From: Archaeoglobus sp.
GTDB taxonomy: Archaea; Halobacteriota; Archaeoglobi; Archaeoglobales; Archaeoglobaceae
DNA: 64,000 nt
Direction of reading: 5' to 3'
Assembly: GCF_017656475.1 (NCBI RefSeq)
Contig: NZ_JACDNT010000007.1
Coordinates: 1-64,000 of the forward strand
Of the stretch, positions 34,788 to 43,237 are shown piece by piece. The position numbers and the translations under genes are program-made. Each line of letters begins with the position of its first letter. The first letter of the stretch is position 1. Below the pieces are notes generated by a model, which saw only the letters and a list, made by a program, of their open reading frames with translations, searched no databases and was not told where the DNA came from.

Positions 34788-35858
34788 TCAAACAAGACTC
34801 TCATACAACTCCACGAGCGAGTTCGCCACAACCTCCCAGCTGTACTTTTCTCTTACAACCCTTTTTCCCTTTTCTCCAATCAACCTTACCTCACCTTCAT
34901 CGCTTAGAAGCTCGTTTATTATTTCACTCAGCCTTATGTAGTCCCCAGGTGGAAAAACGAAGCCAGCCTCTCTTGCAACATCCCTAACCCCGGGAATGTC
35001 GGAGGCGGCAACGGGGGTTCCGCACGCCATAGCCTCGAGAAGAACTATTCCAAAAGCCTCCAGCCTCGATAAAGAGGGAAGAGCGAGGAGAGATGCTCTT
35101 GCAAGATACTCAATAACCTTTCTTCTTGGAAGGAACCCTGTAAACTCGGCGTTGACATTAAGCTTCCTTGCGAGTCTCTCAAGCGAGTTTCTCTCCTCTC
35201 CATCACCTATAATCACACACCTTGCCTCGACATCAACGTGCTTCATGGCCCTAAGCAAAACGTCAACTCCCTTGGTTGCGGCAAGCCTGCCGAGAAATAG
35301 CACCATAGGCTCTTTTTCCGCTTCGACTCCCTCAAACTCGCTCAGCTCTATGCCATTGGGAATTACATGGTAGTTTCTCCCTTTCAAAAGTCTTGAAGTT
35401 TCGGCGTAGCTTTTTGTTGTTGCGATAATCGCATCAGCCCTGTCAAGAGCTTCTGAGAGCATATCATCGCTCTTCTTAATTATCAACCTTGAAATAGCTC
35501 TGGGTATCGGAACCTTCCCGTACCTCTCAGGGATCTCAATGTCGCAGTGATAGGTTATGACGTGAGGTGATCTTTTGAGGGAACAGGAGAAGAAGGGCGG
35601 TGGTGTGTGCGAGTGGAATACATCACCATCTAAGTTTTCCAAAAACCTTCCAAGGAAAGGTGTAATTGGGGAGTAAGGAATAGGAATGCTGGGGATGTAT
35701 TTAACCTCAAATGGAAATTCAGCACTGCCGGATGCGCTGGATGTCACGACAACAACTTCAAAACCCCTTTTGTGAAGGTGGTGGGCAAGTCTTTCAACAT
35801 GAACCTCAACTCCTCCGACGTGGGGTGGAAAGTACGAGGTTAAAAGCACTACCCTCAT
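34788..35858 (-). CDS. GT4-type glycosyltransferase
   Basis: 356 residues. N-terminal SYFPPHVGGVEVHVERLAHHL acceptor-domain start, VLFLGRLAATKGVDVLLRA nucleotide-sugar domain, and the EAFGIVLLEAMACGTPVAAS signature with the paired Glu. Retaining transferase for lipid- or protein-linked sugars at the inner membrane face. Same strand as, and 54 bases upstream of, the FtsZ-like gene; a flippase-like gene is divergent. Confidence 0.94.
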   Translation of the reverse strand: MRVVLLTSYFPPHVGGVEVHVERLAHHLHKRGFEVVVVTSSASGSAEFPFEVKYIPSIPIPYSPITPFLGRFLENLDGDVFHSHTPPPFFSCSLKRSPHVITYHCDIEIPERYGKVPIPRAISRLIIKKSDDMLSEALDRADAIIATTKSYAETSRLLKGRNYHVIPNGIELSEFEGVEAEKEPMVLFLGRLAATKGVDVLLRAMKHVDVEARCVIIGDGEERNSLERLARKLNVNAEFTGFLPRRKVIEYLARASLLALPSLSRLEAFGIVLLEAMACGTPVAASDIPGVRDVAREAGFVFPPGDYIRLSEIINELLSDEGEVRLIGEKGKRVVREKYSWEVVANSLVELYESLV

Positions 35859-35922
35859 GTGCGATTCGGTGAGGTTGGATACAAATAAATTTAACCATCA
35901 AAGGAAAGAAATACGAAAATGG

Positions 35923-35930
35923 TTTATATA
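35923..35930 (+). promoter_or_regulatory. box A for the flippase-like gene
   Basis: TTTATATA centred about 34 bases before TTG 35961. It places the transcript start near 35952, after the TTG at 35937, supporting TTG 35961 as start. Confidence 0.6.
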
Positions 35931-35960
35931 CGTTAATTGTATGGAGCACCGGGGGGAAAA

Positions 35961-36971
35961 TTGAGTTCGACGCTAAGGGCAGCAGTGATGGGGATTCTTG
36001 TAAGCATCATTGTAACAGCAATAATATTCAAGTACACCGAGTCTGAGTTAACCTGGAGTGTCATTAAGAGGGCTAACTGGCTCTTGCTGTTTGCAGCCTT
36101 CCTTATGCAGGTGTCTTTCTGGCTTCTGTGGGCGTTCCGCATGAAACTCCTGTCCAATTATCTGGGCTATCGCATTTCTTTCCCCCACTCTCTTGAGATA
36201 ACCATGGCCAGCATGTTTACAGCCTCTATAACACCCTCCTCCGCTGGTGGAGAGCCTGTCAGAGTTAAGATGCTGTCAGACAGAGGTGTAGAAGTTGGTA
36301 CATCTGCCTTCATCGTCCTTGCTGAGAGAATCCTCGACTCAATGTACTTTTCAACAGCCCTGCCCGTCTTTCTGATTGCCACAGGTTTTTCGACAAGTTT
36401 TGGATTCAAAATAGCCATAATTTTCATTTCACTCCTCATCGTTTTTCTGTACGTTCTTTACAGGATATTCAGAAACGAGTCCAGCATCGACAAATTTGCA
36501 GAGCTTCTATACAAAGCTGTCCGGAAATTCAACGAAAAAAAAGCTGAGAAATACTCTTCAGCATTCTCAAGAGAGCTCAGGAGTTTTAGAGAAGCAACGA
36601 TAAAAATGCTTTCCGACTCCCTTTCCGGTATACTCATGCTCTACATCGTCACACTCGTCATGTGGAGTGCAAGCTTTACAATTCCTTCAATAATCCTCGT
36701 TGCCCTCGGTTACGATGCCTATTTCCTATACTCTTACGCAGCACAGCTAATAATAGTGATTGTCTCTCTTGTCCCGCTCACTCCCGGAAGCAGCGGAATT
36801 GCAGAGGTGAGCATGGCCTACCTCTACTCAAACTTCGTCCCTACAAACATACTCGGAGTTCTCGTAGGGCTGTGGAGATTAATAACCTACCACACAAACA
36901 TCTTTTTCGGGGCAATATTCGTCAACTACAGCCTGATAAAATCAAAATTTGTGAAGAATCAGCTCACGTAA
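35961..36971 (+). CDS. flippase-like integral membrane protein (UPF0104/LPG-synthase-TM family)
   Basis: 336 residues with about eight membrane spans. SITPSSAGGEPVRVKML near residue 85 and LVPLTPGSSGIAEVSMAYL near residue 275 are the paired glycine/proline motifs of the YbhN/AglD/MprF-TM family, whose members move lipid-linked sugars or other lipids. TTG start at 35961 behind a run of six G. Divergent from the GT4 gene; together they suggest an envelope glycan step. Confidence 0.87.
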   Translation: MSSTLRAAVMGILVSIIVTAIIFKYTESELTWSVIKRANWLLLFAAFLMQVSFWLLWAFRMKLLSNYLGYRISFPHSLEITMASMFTASITPSSAGGEPVRVKMLSDRGVEVGTSAFIVLAERILDSMYFSTALPVFLIATGFSTSFGFKIAIIFISLLIVFLYVLYRIFRNESSIDKFAELLYKAVRKFNEKKAEKYSSAFSRELRSFREATIKMLSDSLSGILMLYIVTLVMWSASFTIPSIILVALGYDAYFLYSYAAQLIIVIVSLVPLTPGSSGIAEVSMAYLYSNFVPTNILGVLVGLWRLITYHTNIFFGAIFVNYSLIKSKFVKNQLT

Positions 36972-37225
36972 CTCTCATCATCCTCAAAACCGTAGCTCAT
37001 GTCCTGAAGCATTTTCGTTGCCAGACCAACAAGAACCTTATCCTCACCAACAATTTCTTTTATTAGCATTAGTGAAGCAGACTCCTTCAGTTCAAAGCTT
37101 TTGATTTCATCCAGCAGCTTGAGGAGCTTGGATGCCAGCTTGTAAATTTCAGCAAGTTTTACGTCATCCTCACCCTCAATCTCTTCCTCTTCATCCTCAA
37201 ATATCGCATACTCAAATTCATCCAT
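36959..37225 (-). CDS. small acidic helical protein, unknown
   Basis: 88 residues, strongly acidic at the N-terminus (FEDEEEEIEGEDD) and helical in the middle (AEIYKLASKLLKLLDEI). ATG 37225 preferred over TTG 37243. No family recognised. It overlaps the flippase end by 13 bases. Confidence 0.6.
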   Translation of the reverse strand: MDEFEYAIFEDEEEEIEGEDDVKLAEIYKLASKLLKLLDEIKSFELKESASLMLIKEIVGEDKVLVGLATKMLQDMSYGFEDDESYVS

Positions 37226-37299
37226 GCTAATGCTTAACCTCAAAGCTTAATTTAAGGTTTTCTGTAAAAGCCTAAATTACAGTAGTGAAACTTTCGCTA

Positions 37300-38655
37300 A
37301 TGGACATTCCGAGAGTTGTAATAGCAGGGACGAGCAGCAAGGTTGGAAAAACGATGATTTCCATTGGCCTGATGAGACTGCTCGTTAGCAGAGGTTACAA
37401 GGTTCAGCCGTACAAGGTAGGGCCAGATTTCATCGACCCAGGCTTTCACCACCTTGCGACTGGAAGGTATTCGCGGAATCTCGACAGCTTTATGCTGAGC
37501 AGACAAGCAATCCTTGAAACCTTCGTCAGAAACTTTAAGGGGGCGGATATAGCAATAATTGAGGGGAAGACAGGCCTTTACGACTCATCGGATGCGATAA
37601 ATGAGAAGGGAAGCGTGGCCGAGGTTAGTAAGATTTTAAAGGCTCCAGTTGTGCTCGTTGCCAACGTGGAGAGGCTCAACAGGACTGCTGCTGCAATAAT
37701 GCTTGGCTACAAGCTCTTTGACCCAGATGTAAGGCTTGAGGGGGCGATTTTGAACAGAGTTGGTAGCGAGAGGCATGCAGGGAAAGTTAAGAAAGCTGTA
37801 GAGAAACTTGCTGGCATCAGAGTTCTCGGGGTGGTGCCGAGAAAAAAGGTGAAAATGCCGTATCGCCATCTCGGCCTTGTAACTGCCTACGAAAGAGAAG
37901 ATATGGACGAGCTGCTTGACAGCATTGCCGAGATTGTGGAGAAGCATGTCGACGTTGATGCAATTCTTGAAATAGCCGAAAAAGCGCCTCCGCTTGATGC
38001 TGTATTGGATGAAAGCGAACCGGAGAAAAAGAAGCATGTGAGGATTGGTGTGTTCAGAGATCAGGTCTTTTCGTTCTACTACCAGGACAACCTCGATGAG
38101 CTGTCGAAATATGCGGAGCTCGTCTTTTTGAACTCTCTGGAGGATAAAAAGCTCCCTGATGTGGATGCGCTCTACATCGGTGGTGGTTTTCCAGAGGTTT
38201 ATGCAAATGAGCTTGAGAAAAACAAAAAGCTCAGGGGAGAAATTTACGAATTCTGCCAGTCCGGCAAACCAGTTTATGCTGAATGTGGTGGACTAATGTA
38301 CCTCGGAGAGTCTCTTGAAACCTCCGAAGGGGAGTTTGAGATGGTGGGCTTTCTTCCGCTCAAAACAAAGATGTATGAAAAGTTTCAGGCGCAGGGATAT
38401 TCAATTTACAGGGCATCGAAGCCTTGCATAATTGCCAGGAGAAACCAGAAGATAGTGGGGCACGAGTTCCACTACTCCAAGCCCACGCTTACCGGAAAAG
38501 CTGATTTTGCATTTAGGGTTGAGAGGGGGTTTGGAATTGATGGCGGCAGAGATGGCATAATGAAGGAAAATACGATTGGATGCTACATTCACGTTCACTT
38601 CCTCTCTGACAGAAGTATTGCAAGAAGATTTGTCAAAAAAGCGAAGAAAAAATAA
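37300..38655 (+). CDS. CbiA/CfbB/DsrN-family glutamine-dependent a,c-diamide synthase
   Basis: 451 residues. ATP-binding N-terminal domain (IAGTSSKVGKTMISIGLM, PYKVGPDFIDPGFH) and C-terminal glutaminase with YAECGGLMYLGE nucleophile Cys and the closing HVHF. Members amidate the a and c carboxylates of cobyrinate, Ni-sirohydrochlorin, or siroheme (DsrN). The convergent neighbour 2 bases away is dsrC, so siroheme amidation for dissimilatory sulfite reductase is a strong possibility; cobalamin synthesis for the mutases is the alternative. A GTG at 37285 could be the start instead of ATG 37300. Confidence 0.9.
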   Translation: MDIPRVVIAGTSSKVGKTMISIGLMRLLVSRGYKVQPYKVGPDFIDPGFHHLATGRYSRNLDSFMLSRQAILETFVRNFKGADIAIIEGKTGLYDSSDAINEKGSVAEVSKILKAPVVLVANVERLNRTAAAIMLGYKLFDPDVRLEGAILNRVGSERHAGKVKKAVEKLAGIRVLGVVPRKKVKMPYRHLGLVTAYEREDMDELLDSIAEIVEKHVDVDAILEIAEKAPPLDAVLDESEPEKKKHVRIGVFRDQVFSFYYQDNLDELSKYAELVFLNSLEDKKLPDVDALYIGGGFPEVYANELEKNKKLRGEIYEFCQSGKPVYAECGGLMYLGESLETSEGEFEMVGFLPLKTKMYEKFQAQGYSIYRASKPCIIARRNQKIVGHEFHYSKPTLTGKADFAFRVERGFGIDGGRDGIMKENTIGCYIHVHFLSDRSIARRFVKKAKKK

Positions 38656-38657
38656 GA

Positions 38658-39005
38658 TTAGACACAGCCAGTTGGCTTTGGAAGTCCGGCAATTCTACAA
38701 GCATCCTTTGCAGGTCCCTGCGGGAAGAGCTTGTAGATGTACTGAAGGTTGCAGTCTGGCTTTACCTCTTTCTTGCAGTGTTTCACAAGCATTCTAACAG
38801 GTGGAGCAACACCGTATTTGATAAAGTAGTCTCTCAGATACTTTATAATCTTCCAGTGCTCCTCCGTCAGTTCTATTGGCTGCGGGCTGAAGCGAGTGTC
38901 CTTCGCAAGAGCCTCTGCAACCTCCTCATCCCACTCTTCCCAATCCTGCAGAAAACCGTCCTCGTCAAGTCTGAGCTTCTTTCCTTTAACCTCTAACTCT
39001 GGCAT
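38658..39005 (-). CDS. dsrC: DsrC, sulfur-carrier protein of dissimilatory sulfite reductase
   Basis: 115 residues. The C-terminal arm DACRIAGLPKPTGCV carries the two redox Cys, 103 and 114, ten residues apart, which mark a true DsrC that carries sulfite-derived sulfur as a trisulfide. Two further Cys lie at 77 and 85. A strong box A (39043-39051) and a perfect GGAGGTGA ribosome site point to high expression. dsrAB is not in the window, so dsrC is a separate unit. Confidence 0.97.
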   Translation of the reverse strand: MPELEVKGKKLRLDEDGFLQDWEEWDEEVAEALAKDTRFSPQPIELTEEHWKIIKYLRDYFIKYGVAPPVRMLVKHCKKEVKPDCNLQYIYKLFPQGPAKDACRIAGLPKPTGCV

Positions 39006-39009
39006 GAAG

Positions 39010-39017
39010 TCACCTCC
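39010..39017 (-). promoter_or_regulatory. strong ribosome-binding site of dsrC
   Basis: GGAGGTGA on the minus strand, four bases before the ATG at 39005. Confidence 0.8.
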
Positions 39018-39042
39018 GTCTTAGAGTGCCTTTTCATCTACG

Positions 39043-39051
39043 CATATATAA
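39043..39051 (-). promoter_or_regulatory. box A of dsrC
   Basis: Minus-strand TTATATATG, about 42 bases before the start codon, giving a leader of roughly 17 bases that includes the ribosome site. Confidence 0.65.
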
Positions 39052-39101
39052 TTTACGGAATTGCCCCAATGAGGGTTCAGAATTTTAGAAATAGCAAAAG
39101 C

Positions 39102-39110
39102 CTTTAAAAA
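39102..39110 (+). promoter_or_regulatory. box A for tRNA-Pro
   Basis: CTTTAAAAA centred 28 bases before the first tRNA base at 39134. Confidence 0.55.
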
Positions 39111-39133
39111 CCATCCTCCAATTTATCACTGCT

Positions 39134-39206
39134 GGGGCCGTGGGGTAGCCTGGTAGCCTCTCGGCCTGGGGCGCCGGTGACCCGAGTTCAAATCTCGGCG
39201 GCCCCA
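39134..39206 (+). tRNA. tRNA-Pro (anticodon GGG)
   Basis: Acceptor GGGGCCG pairs with CGGCCCC; anticodon stem TCGGC with GCCGG around loop CTGGGGC; T stem CCGAG with CTCGG around TTCAAAT. Discriminator A, no encoded CCA, no intron. The DNA downstream is A+T-rich and carries restriction-modification genes, so this tRNA may mark an integration site, though I found no copy of its 3' end further along. Confidence 0.95.
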
Positions 39207-39428
39207 CTCTAAATCTGCCGCTAGAGGGTGCTGGACGTAAGATAAGAACTCCAGGAACTTTGGCTTGATTTTGAAAATAGAATTTATCACTCTTCGTATT
39301 TCAATCATATTAAATCCCACCTCGAGAGGCACATAAACGGCTAAAGTTTATGTTTTTATCTATGCGATATAATTTTAATCATCCAGCAAAAACATTTTTC
39401 CTTCGTGAATTCTGGATTTTACCTCTAT
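39207..39428. other. A+T-rich stretch without a gene
   Basis: 222 bases between tRNA-Pro and the small protein gene. No reading frame with coding character, no repeat array and no second tRNA fragment seen. The first 40 bases (CCGCTAGAGGGTGCTGG) are less A+T-rich than the rest. Confidence 0.5.
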
Positions 39429-39620
39429 TCAGATGACGTTCTTAAAATTCGTGTTAAACACACATTTATTGGTATTTAAAAATTCTTCAAAAGCTTCCTC
39501 TTCTGTGGAACCTTCTGCCAATCCAAGAACTTGGAAATTATCAACATCCGGGTAAATATTCCCACATGAGGAGTATGTCACCCCATCAGGTGTTAAAAAC
39601 ATGAAAAGCCTCTTTTTCAT
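39429..39620 (-). CDS. small protein downstream of the nuclease gene
   Basis: 63 residues, no catalytic motif. The pattern [10 protein letters not shown]...[23 protein letters not shown] looks like a conserved small soluble protein family whose role I do not know. It overlaps the nuclease gene by an ATGA joint, so it travels with it. Confidence 0.65.
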   Translation of the reverse strand: MKKRLFMFLTPDGVTYSSCGNIYPDVDNFQVLGLAEGSTEEEAFEEFLNTNKCVFNTNFKNVI

Positions 39621-40591
39621 ACCATCACCTCCAAATGAAGCAATTTCAGGAGATTTTCGTAGGTGTATTCACTCTCTACATCTAAATTATCAAAGGAGTA
39701 CTTAACATGCAACACTTGAGACTCTTGACGCACTTTCTTTGGAAATTCCTTTGCTATTAAAACTCCACCAACAACTTCATTCCCCAATTCTCTCATGTAA
39801 TCACGAAGTTGGTCTATGTCTTTTCGCTGTGTTTTCCCCGTTTTTACCTCAACAAGCAAGTATTTGTTAGATCCTACTGGGTGTTTTAATTTTATGAAGA
39901 TATCCACATAACCTTCAGGAAGCGCCTTTTCTCCTAGTATTTCAAAATCTGAGGAGTTATAATTTACTTTGAAATGCTCAAGAATTTCCTCAAACACTGT
40001 ATTTGAAAGCTTTTTGCGAACTAACGATTGAAGTATCAGTTCCCTAAAATAGAATTTTTCCGGAATTTTTTGTTTTTCTTTCTTAAATACAATTTTTGGT
40101 TCAAACGTTTCTGCATCAATATCCAGACTTTCATTATTACTGTAATACGGCTCGCCCATTCCGGAAACGTTATAGAAGGTAACAGTGTCTGCCTGAAAAT
40201 GCGTTTTTCTGTATCCACCTCTTAAAAGCAAATTCTCAGCTACATAAGAAAATTCAGGCCTAACCATTGGTTCATTTAAACTACGTTCTTGTTTTAGAAT
40301 AAACCTAAAGGGAAAATGATAAGTTTTGCCTGATGTTTTGAATGTTATTGGTGGCCACGGAGGAATTTTGTCAGCATTTTTATAAGCCACCTTTTTGACA
40401 ACTCTGTAGAGATTTCTGACCCTCGCACCGTAGAGAAAAGATACAAAATCTCCTTCTTCAATGTCTAAAAACGTCCAGAGTCCATTTATACTGTTTGTGA
40501 ATCCTGCTAATGCGTACTTTATACACAATTCAAGATTTTCGCGTGTTGATACTGAAATTAAAAAGTAGTTTGGTGTTTTATCGTTTCCCAT
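39617..40591 (-). CDS. PUA/EVE-like domain plus PD-(D/E)xK endonuclease (restriction type)
   Basis: 324 residues. Residues 8-140 resemble an EVE/PUA-like nucleic-acid reader ([23 protein letters not shown], aromatic-rich). Residues 180-320 form a PD-(D/E)xK nuclease: Asp230 in EGYVDIFI, Glu248-x-Lys250 in LLVEVKTGK, and Gln261. Readers of this kind often recognise modified bases, so a modification-dependent restriction enzyme is possible; alternatively it is the partner of the broken adenine methylase just upstream. Composition is much more A+T-rich than surrounding genes, suggesting transfer. ATG 40591 follows GGGGGT. Confidence 0.75.
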   Translation of the reverse strand: MGNDKTPNYFLISVSTRENLELCIKYALAGFTNSINGLWTFLDIEEGDFVSFLYGARVRNLYRVVKKVAYKNADKIPPWPPITFKTSGKTYHFPFRFILKQERSLNEPMVRPEFSYVAENLLLRGGYRKTHFQADTVTFYNVSGMGEPYYSNNESLDIDAETFEPKIVFKKEKQKIPEKFYFRELILQSLVRKKLSNTVFEEILEHFKVNYNSSDFEILGEKALPEGYVDIFIKLKHPVGSNKYLLVEVKTGKTQRKDIDQLRDYMRELGNEVVGGVLIAKEFPKKVRQESQVLHVKYSFDNLDVESEYTYENLLKLLHLEVMV

Positions 40592-40592
40592 T

Positions 40593-40670
40593 TCAACCCC
40601 CAAACTTACTTAAAAGTTCCGATAGAAGCTGCCTCTTTCCTCCTGCCCATTTTACCAGTGGTTTTAACAT
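40593..40670 (-). pseudogene. N-terminal remnant of a Dam/DpnM-type DNA adenine methyltransferase
   Basis: Only 25 codons remain. MLKPLVKWAGGKRQLLSELL is the S-adenosylmethionine-binding start (motif I region) of alpha-class adenine methylases, but TGA follows at once and the nuclease gene begins two bases later. The catalytic DPPY and the rest of some 250 residues are gone. A deletion seems to have joined the methylase start to the nuclease start. Confidence 0.75.
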
Positions 40671-40821
40671 CAACCAATGTTCGGAACATGTACTATAAGA
40701 GCTTTCTCTTGAGTAAACAATCCGTTTCCGTCTATGTTGGAAATCGCTAATTGTTTGGCACTTTAGGTCTGTTGGGTTTCTGCTCCTCTGATACTGCATT
40801 ATCTGTACTCCGCCAAAAATA
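40671..40821. other. gene-free stretch upstream of the methylase remnant
   Basis: About 150 bases with no convincing gene. It includes the edge between A+T-rich DNA and the normal composition of the DUF167 gene. Confidence 0.45.
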
Positions 40822-41118
40822 TCATCCGATTAACTCCCTTAACCTCTCAACAACGCTATCTTTATCCCCCTTAACCTTCAAAACTTTGCTCCTCGATTTC
40901 TCACCGCTCACTATTTCAGCTTCTCCGAAAATCTCCTTGAATATGTTCAGTAGCTCCCTGTTAGCCTTACCCTCCTTTGCAGGGCTCTTTAATTTGACCT
41001 CAATTGCCTTCCTCCATTCATCGTAGCCGAAAGAAACATCCTTCGAGCCGGGTGATACGTGCAGTGATATGAGAACGCCATCCTTAACTTCTTTTATTGC
41101 ATCCTCTATTTTTGACAT
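40822..41118 (-). CDS. DUF167/YggU family protein
   Basis: 98 residues. Family marks are ISLHVSPGSKD, EVKLKSPAKEGKANRELL and the final basic GEKSRSKVLKVKG. Widely conserved small alpha/beta protein of unknown function, with a possible nucleic-acid role. Divergent from argC. Confidence 0.9.
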   Translation of the reverse strand: MSKIEDAIKEVKDGVLISLHVSPGSKDVSFGYDEWRKAIEVKLKSPAKEGKANRELLNIFKEIFGEAEIVSGEKSRSKVLKVKGDKDSVVERLRELIG

Positions 41119-41130
41119 CTCAGTAAACTC

Positions 41131-41138
41131 TTTATTTT
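41131..41138 (+). promoter_or_regulatory. box A for argC (leaderless transcript likely)
   Basis: TTTATTTT centred about 24 bases before ATG 41158, and no ribosome site is present before the ATG, as expected for a leaderless message. Confidence 0.5.
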
Positions 41139-41157
41139 GCCTCTTAACTCTTTCCTC

Positions 41158-42156
41158 ATGAAGGTCGGAATTATAGGGGCAAGCGGATACACTGGCTCAG
41201 AACTGCTCAGAATCCTCGCTAACCACCCTGAAGCTGAGGTAATCGCAGCATCATCAAGAAGATACGAGGGTCAGAAAATCTGGAAGATTCACCGTTTTTT
41301 GAAGGGATTTTACGACCTGGAGTTCTGCAGCCCTGACTTAAGTAACTTCATGGATTGCGATGTCGTTTTCACAGCAGTTCCTCATGGACAGGCGATGAAG
41401 TATGTCCCAGAGCTTCTAAACAGCGGGATGAAAGTTGTTGACATCTCTGCCGACTACAGGCTGGACAGGGAAACCTACGAGAGAGTTTACGGCAAAAAGC
41501 ATGAAGGTTACGTTGATGCTGTTTACGGTCTGACCGAGCTTCACAGAGATGAAATAAAAAAGGCAAACCTTGTCGCCAATCCGGGCTGTTACCCTACAAG
41601 CACGATTCTCGCCGCAGCACCGCTTGCAAGTCTTGAGCTGATTGAAAGGGTGGTTTTCGACAGCAAGAGCGGTATTACGGGAGCGGGAGAATCTCCGTCT
41701 CCATTCACACACTACCCCAATTTGCACGAGTCGATAGTGCCATACAAGATCACAGAGCATCGCCACTACTACGAGATGGTTCAGGAGCTTGGCAAGTTCC
41801 AGCAGGACATTAAAATCTCCTTCACTCCTCAGGTTTTCCCGGGTTCGAGAGGGATCCTGACAAATGCACACATCTTCTTACGGGGAGAGCTTACGAAGGA
41901 TGAGCTTTACCAGATTTACGAGGACTTCTACAAGGACTGCTTCTTTGTCAGAATTCAGGAGAGTGTCTCTCTAAGTGAGGTTAGGGGAAGCAACTTCTGT
42001 GACATCTCCATCCATCCCGGAGAAAACAGAGTTGTGGTTGTTTCAGCCATAGACAACCTCGTGAAAGGGGCATCGGGACAGGCGGTTCAGAACATGAACC
42101 TTATGATGGGCTTTGACGAAACTCTCGGACTTAGAACTCCACCACTCTTCCCATGA
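41158..42156 (+). CDS. argC: N-acetyl-gamma-glutamyl-phosphate reductase
   Basis: 332 residues. NADP fold VGIIGASGYTGSELLR at the N-terminus, catalytic Cys in LVANPGCYPTST near residue 143, and VVVSAIDNLVKGASGQAVQN near the end. Acts after ArgB in arginine synthesis, though argB lies 26 kb away. An upstream in-frame start at 41137 would precede the likely transcript start. Confidence 0.96.
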   Translation: MKVGIIGASGYTGSELLRILANHPEAEVIAASSRRYEGQKIWKIHRFLKGFYDLEFCSPDLSNFMDCDVVFTAVPHGQAMKYVPELLNSGMKVVDISADYRLDRETYERVYGKKHEGYVDAVYGLTELHRDEIKKANLVANPGCYPTSTILAAAPLASLELIERVVFDSKSGITGAGESPSPFTHYPNLHESIVPYKITEHRHYYEMVQELGKFQQDIKISFTPQVFPGSRGILTNAHIFLRGELTKDELYQIYEDFYKDCFFVRIQESVSLSEVRGSNFCDISIHPGENRVVVVSAIDNLVKGASGQAVQNMNLMMGFDETLGLRTPPLFP

Positions 42157-42216
42157 AAAATTTTTTAGACAGCCCGATCATAAGAGTTCGGTAGGGCAGG
42201 TATCGGTGGTAGGAGC

Positions 42217-42447
42217 ATGGTGAAGGACGTGGTAACTATAAATGTTGGAAAAAACGGTGTGACGGAAAGCTTAATAAACGAGATAAATTTCCTGCTTGAG
42301 AAGCGCGGGGCAGTTAAGGTTAGAATGCTCCGCAATTTCAGAGAGTCATCTGGCAAGGATAAAAAGGAGCTTGCCCGGGAGATAGCCTCAAGAGTTAAGG
42401 GCAGGCTCGTTGATTTCAGAGGGTTCGTGCTAACCTTCGAGAGGTGA
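42217..42447 (+). CDS. YhbY/CRM-domain RNA-binding protein
   Basis: 76 residues, essentially one CRM domain: [29 protein letters not shown] and a [13 protein letters not shown] end with the GxxG-like loop. Bacterial YhbY associates with pre-50S ribosomes. First gene of the translation cluster that follows, with GGTAGGAGC before its ATG. Confidence 0.87.
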   Translation: MVKDVVTINVGKNGVTESLINEINFLLEKRGAVKVRMLRNFRESSGKDKKELAREIASRVKGRLVDFRGFVLTFER

Positions 42448-42451
42448 AGAT

Positions 42452-42895
42452 ATGGCGACAGTGTATGATGTTCCGGCGGATTTACTAATTCAGAGGGTTG
42501 CCGAGAAGCTGAAGGGTATGGTTGCTCCTCCTGACTGGGCGAAGTACGTGAAGACAGGCGTTCACAAAGAGAGGAGCCCAGAGCAGGATGACTGGTGGTA
42601 TATAAGGCTCGCCTCGATATTCAGAAGAGTTTACATTGACGGCCCTGTTGGTATCGAGAGGTTGAGAACGTTCTACGGCGGGAGAAAGAGGAGAGGGTCG
42701 AAGCCAGCGAAGTTCAGAAAGGGAAGCGGAGCGATAGTGAGAAATGCGCTCCATCAGCTCGAACAGCTCGGCTTCGTGAAGAGGACAAGGGAGGGCAGAG
42801 TTGTAACTCCGATGGGGAGGTCTTTCCTCGACAAAGTTGCAACAGAACTCAAATCTGAACTTGTTTCCGAGATTCCTGCCCTCGAAAAGTACTGA
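42452..42895 (+). CDS. rps19e: ribosomal protein S19e
   Basis: 147 residues. Recognised by [36 protein letters not shown] and the basic [19 protein letters not shown]. Small-subunit protein of the archaeal/eukaryotic set. Four bases after the YhbY-like gene. Confidence 0.96.
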   Translation: MATVYDVPADLLIQRVAEKLKGMVAPPDWAKYVKTGVHKERSPEQDDWWYIRLASIFRRVYIDGPVGIERLRTFYGGRKRRGSKPAKFRKGSGAIVRNALHQLEQLGFVKRTREGRVVTPMGRSFLDKVATELKSELVSEIPALEKY

Positions 42896-42906
42896 GGGTG
42901 GTTTTT

Positions 42907-43233
42907 ATGGATGATCTTGAGGAGATCAGGCGAAGGAAGCTGATGGAGTTGCAGAAGCAGAAGGAGCTTGAGGAGTTGCAGAAGGAGGAGATGAGGAGAC
43001 AGGTTGAAGCTCAGAAAAAGGCCATTCTGAGGGCAATTCTTGAACCTGAGGCAAAGGAAAGGCTTTCACGTTTAAAATTGGCTCATCCCGAAATTGCTGA
43101 AGCGGTTGAGAACCAGCTTATCTATCTGGCACAGTCAGGTAGGATTCAGAGCAGGATAACCGACAAAATGCTCGTTGAGATTTTGAAAAGAGCTCAGCCC
43201 AAGAAGAGAGAAACCAGAATCATAAGGAAGTGA
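42907..43233 (+). CDS. PDCD5-like DNA-binding protein
   Basis: 108 residues. Starts [18 protein letters not shown], with a long charged helix, then [30 protein letters not shown] typical of the family. ATG 42907 is preferred to GTG 42898, which lies within the GAGGGTGG ribosome site. Constant member of this ribosomal cluster in archaea; role not settled. Confidence 0.93.
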   Translation: MDDLEEIRRRKLMELQKQKELEELQKEEMRRQVEAQKKAILRAILEPEAKERLSRLKLAHPEIAEAVENQLIYLAQSGRIQSRITDKMLVEILKRAQPKKRETRIIRK

Positions 43234-43237
43234 TATT

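Noticed and set aside
37300-38655. CfbB for coenzyme F430
   Set aside because: Archaeoglobales with sulfate reduction lack methyl-coenzyme M reductase, and dsrC is adjacent; siroheme or cobyrinate amidation is more likely, though sequence alone does not exclude it.
39207-39428. CRISPR array or small RNA in the gap after tRNA-Pro
   Set aside because: No regularly spaced repeats and no recognisable RNA fold.
39207-40821. Integrated element with tRNA-Pro attachment repeats
   Set aside because: No integrase and no second copy of the tRNA 3' end were seen, so only an A+T-rich island is claimed.
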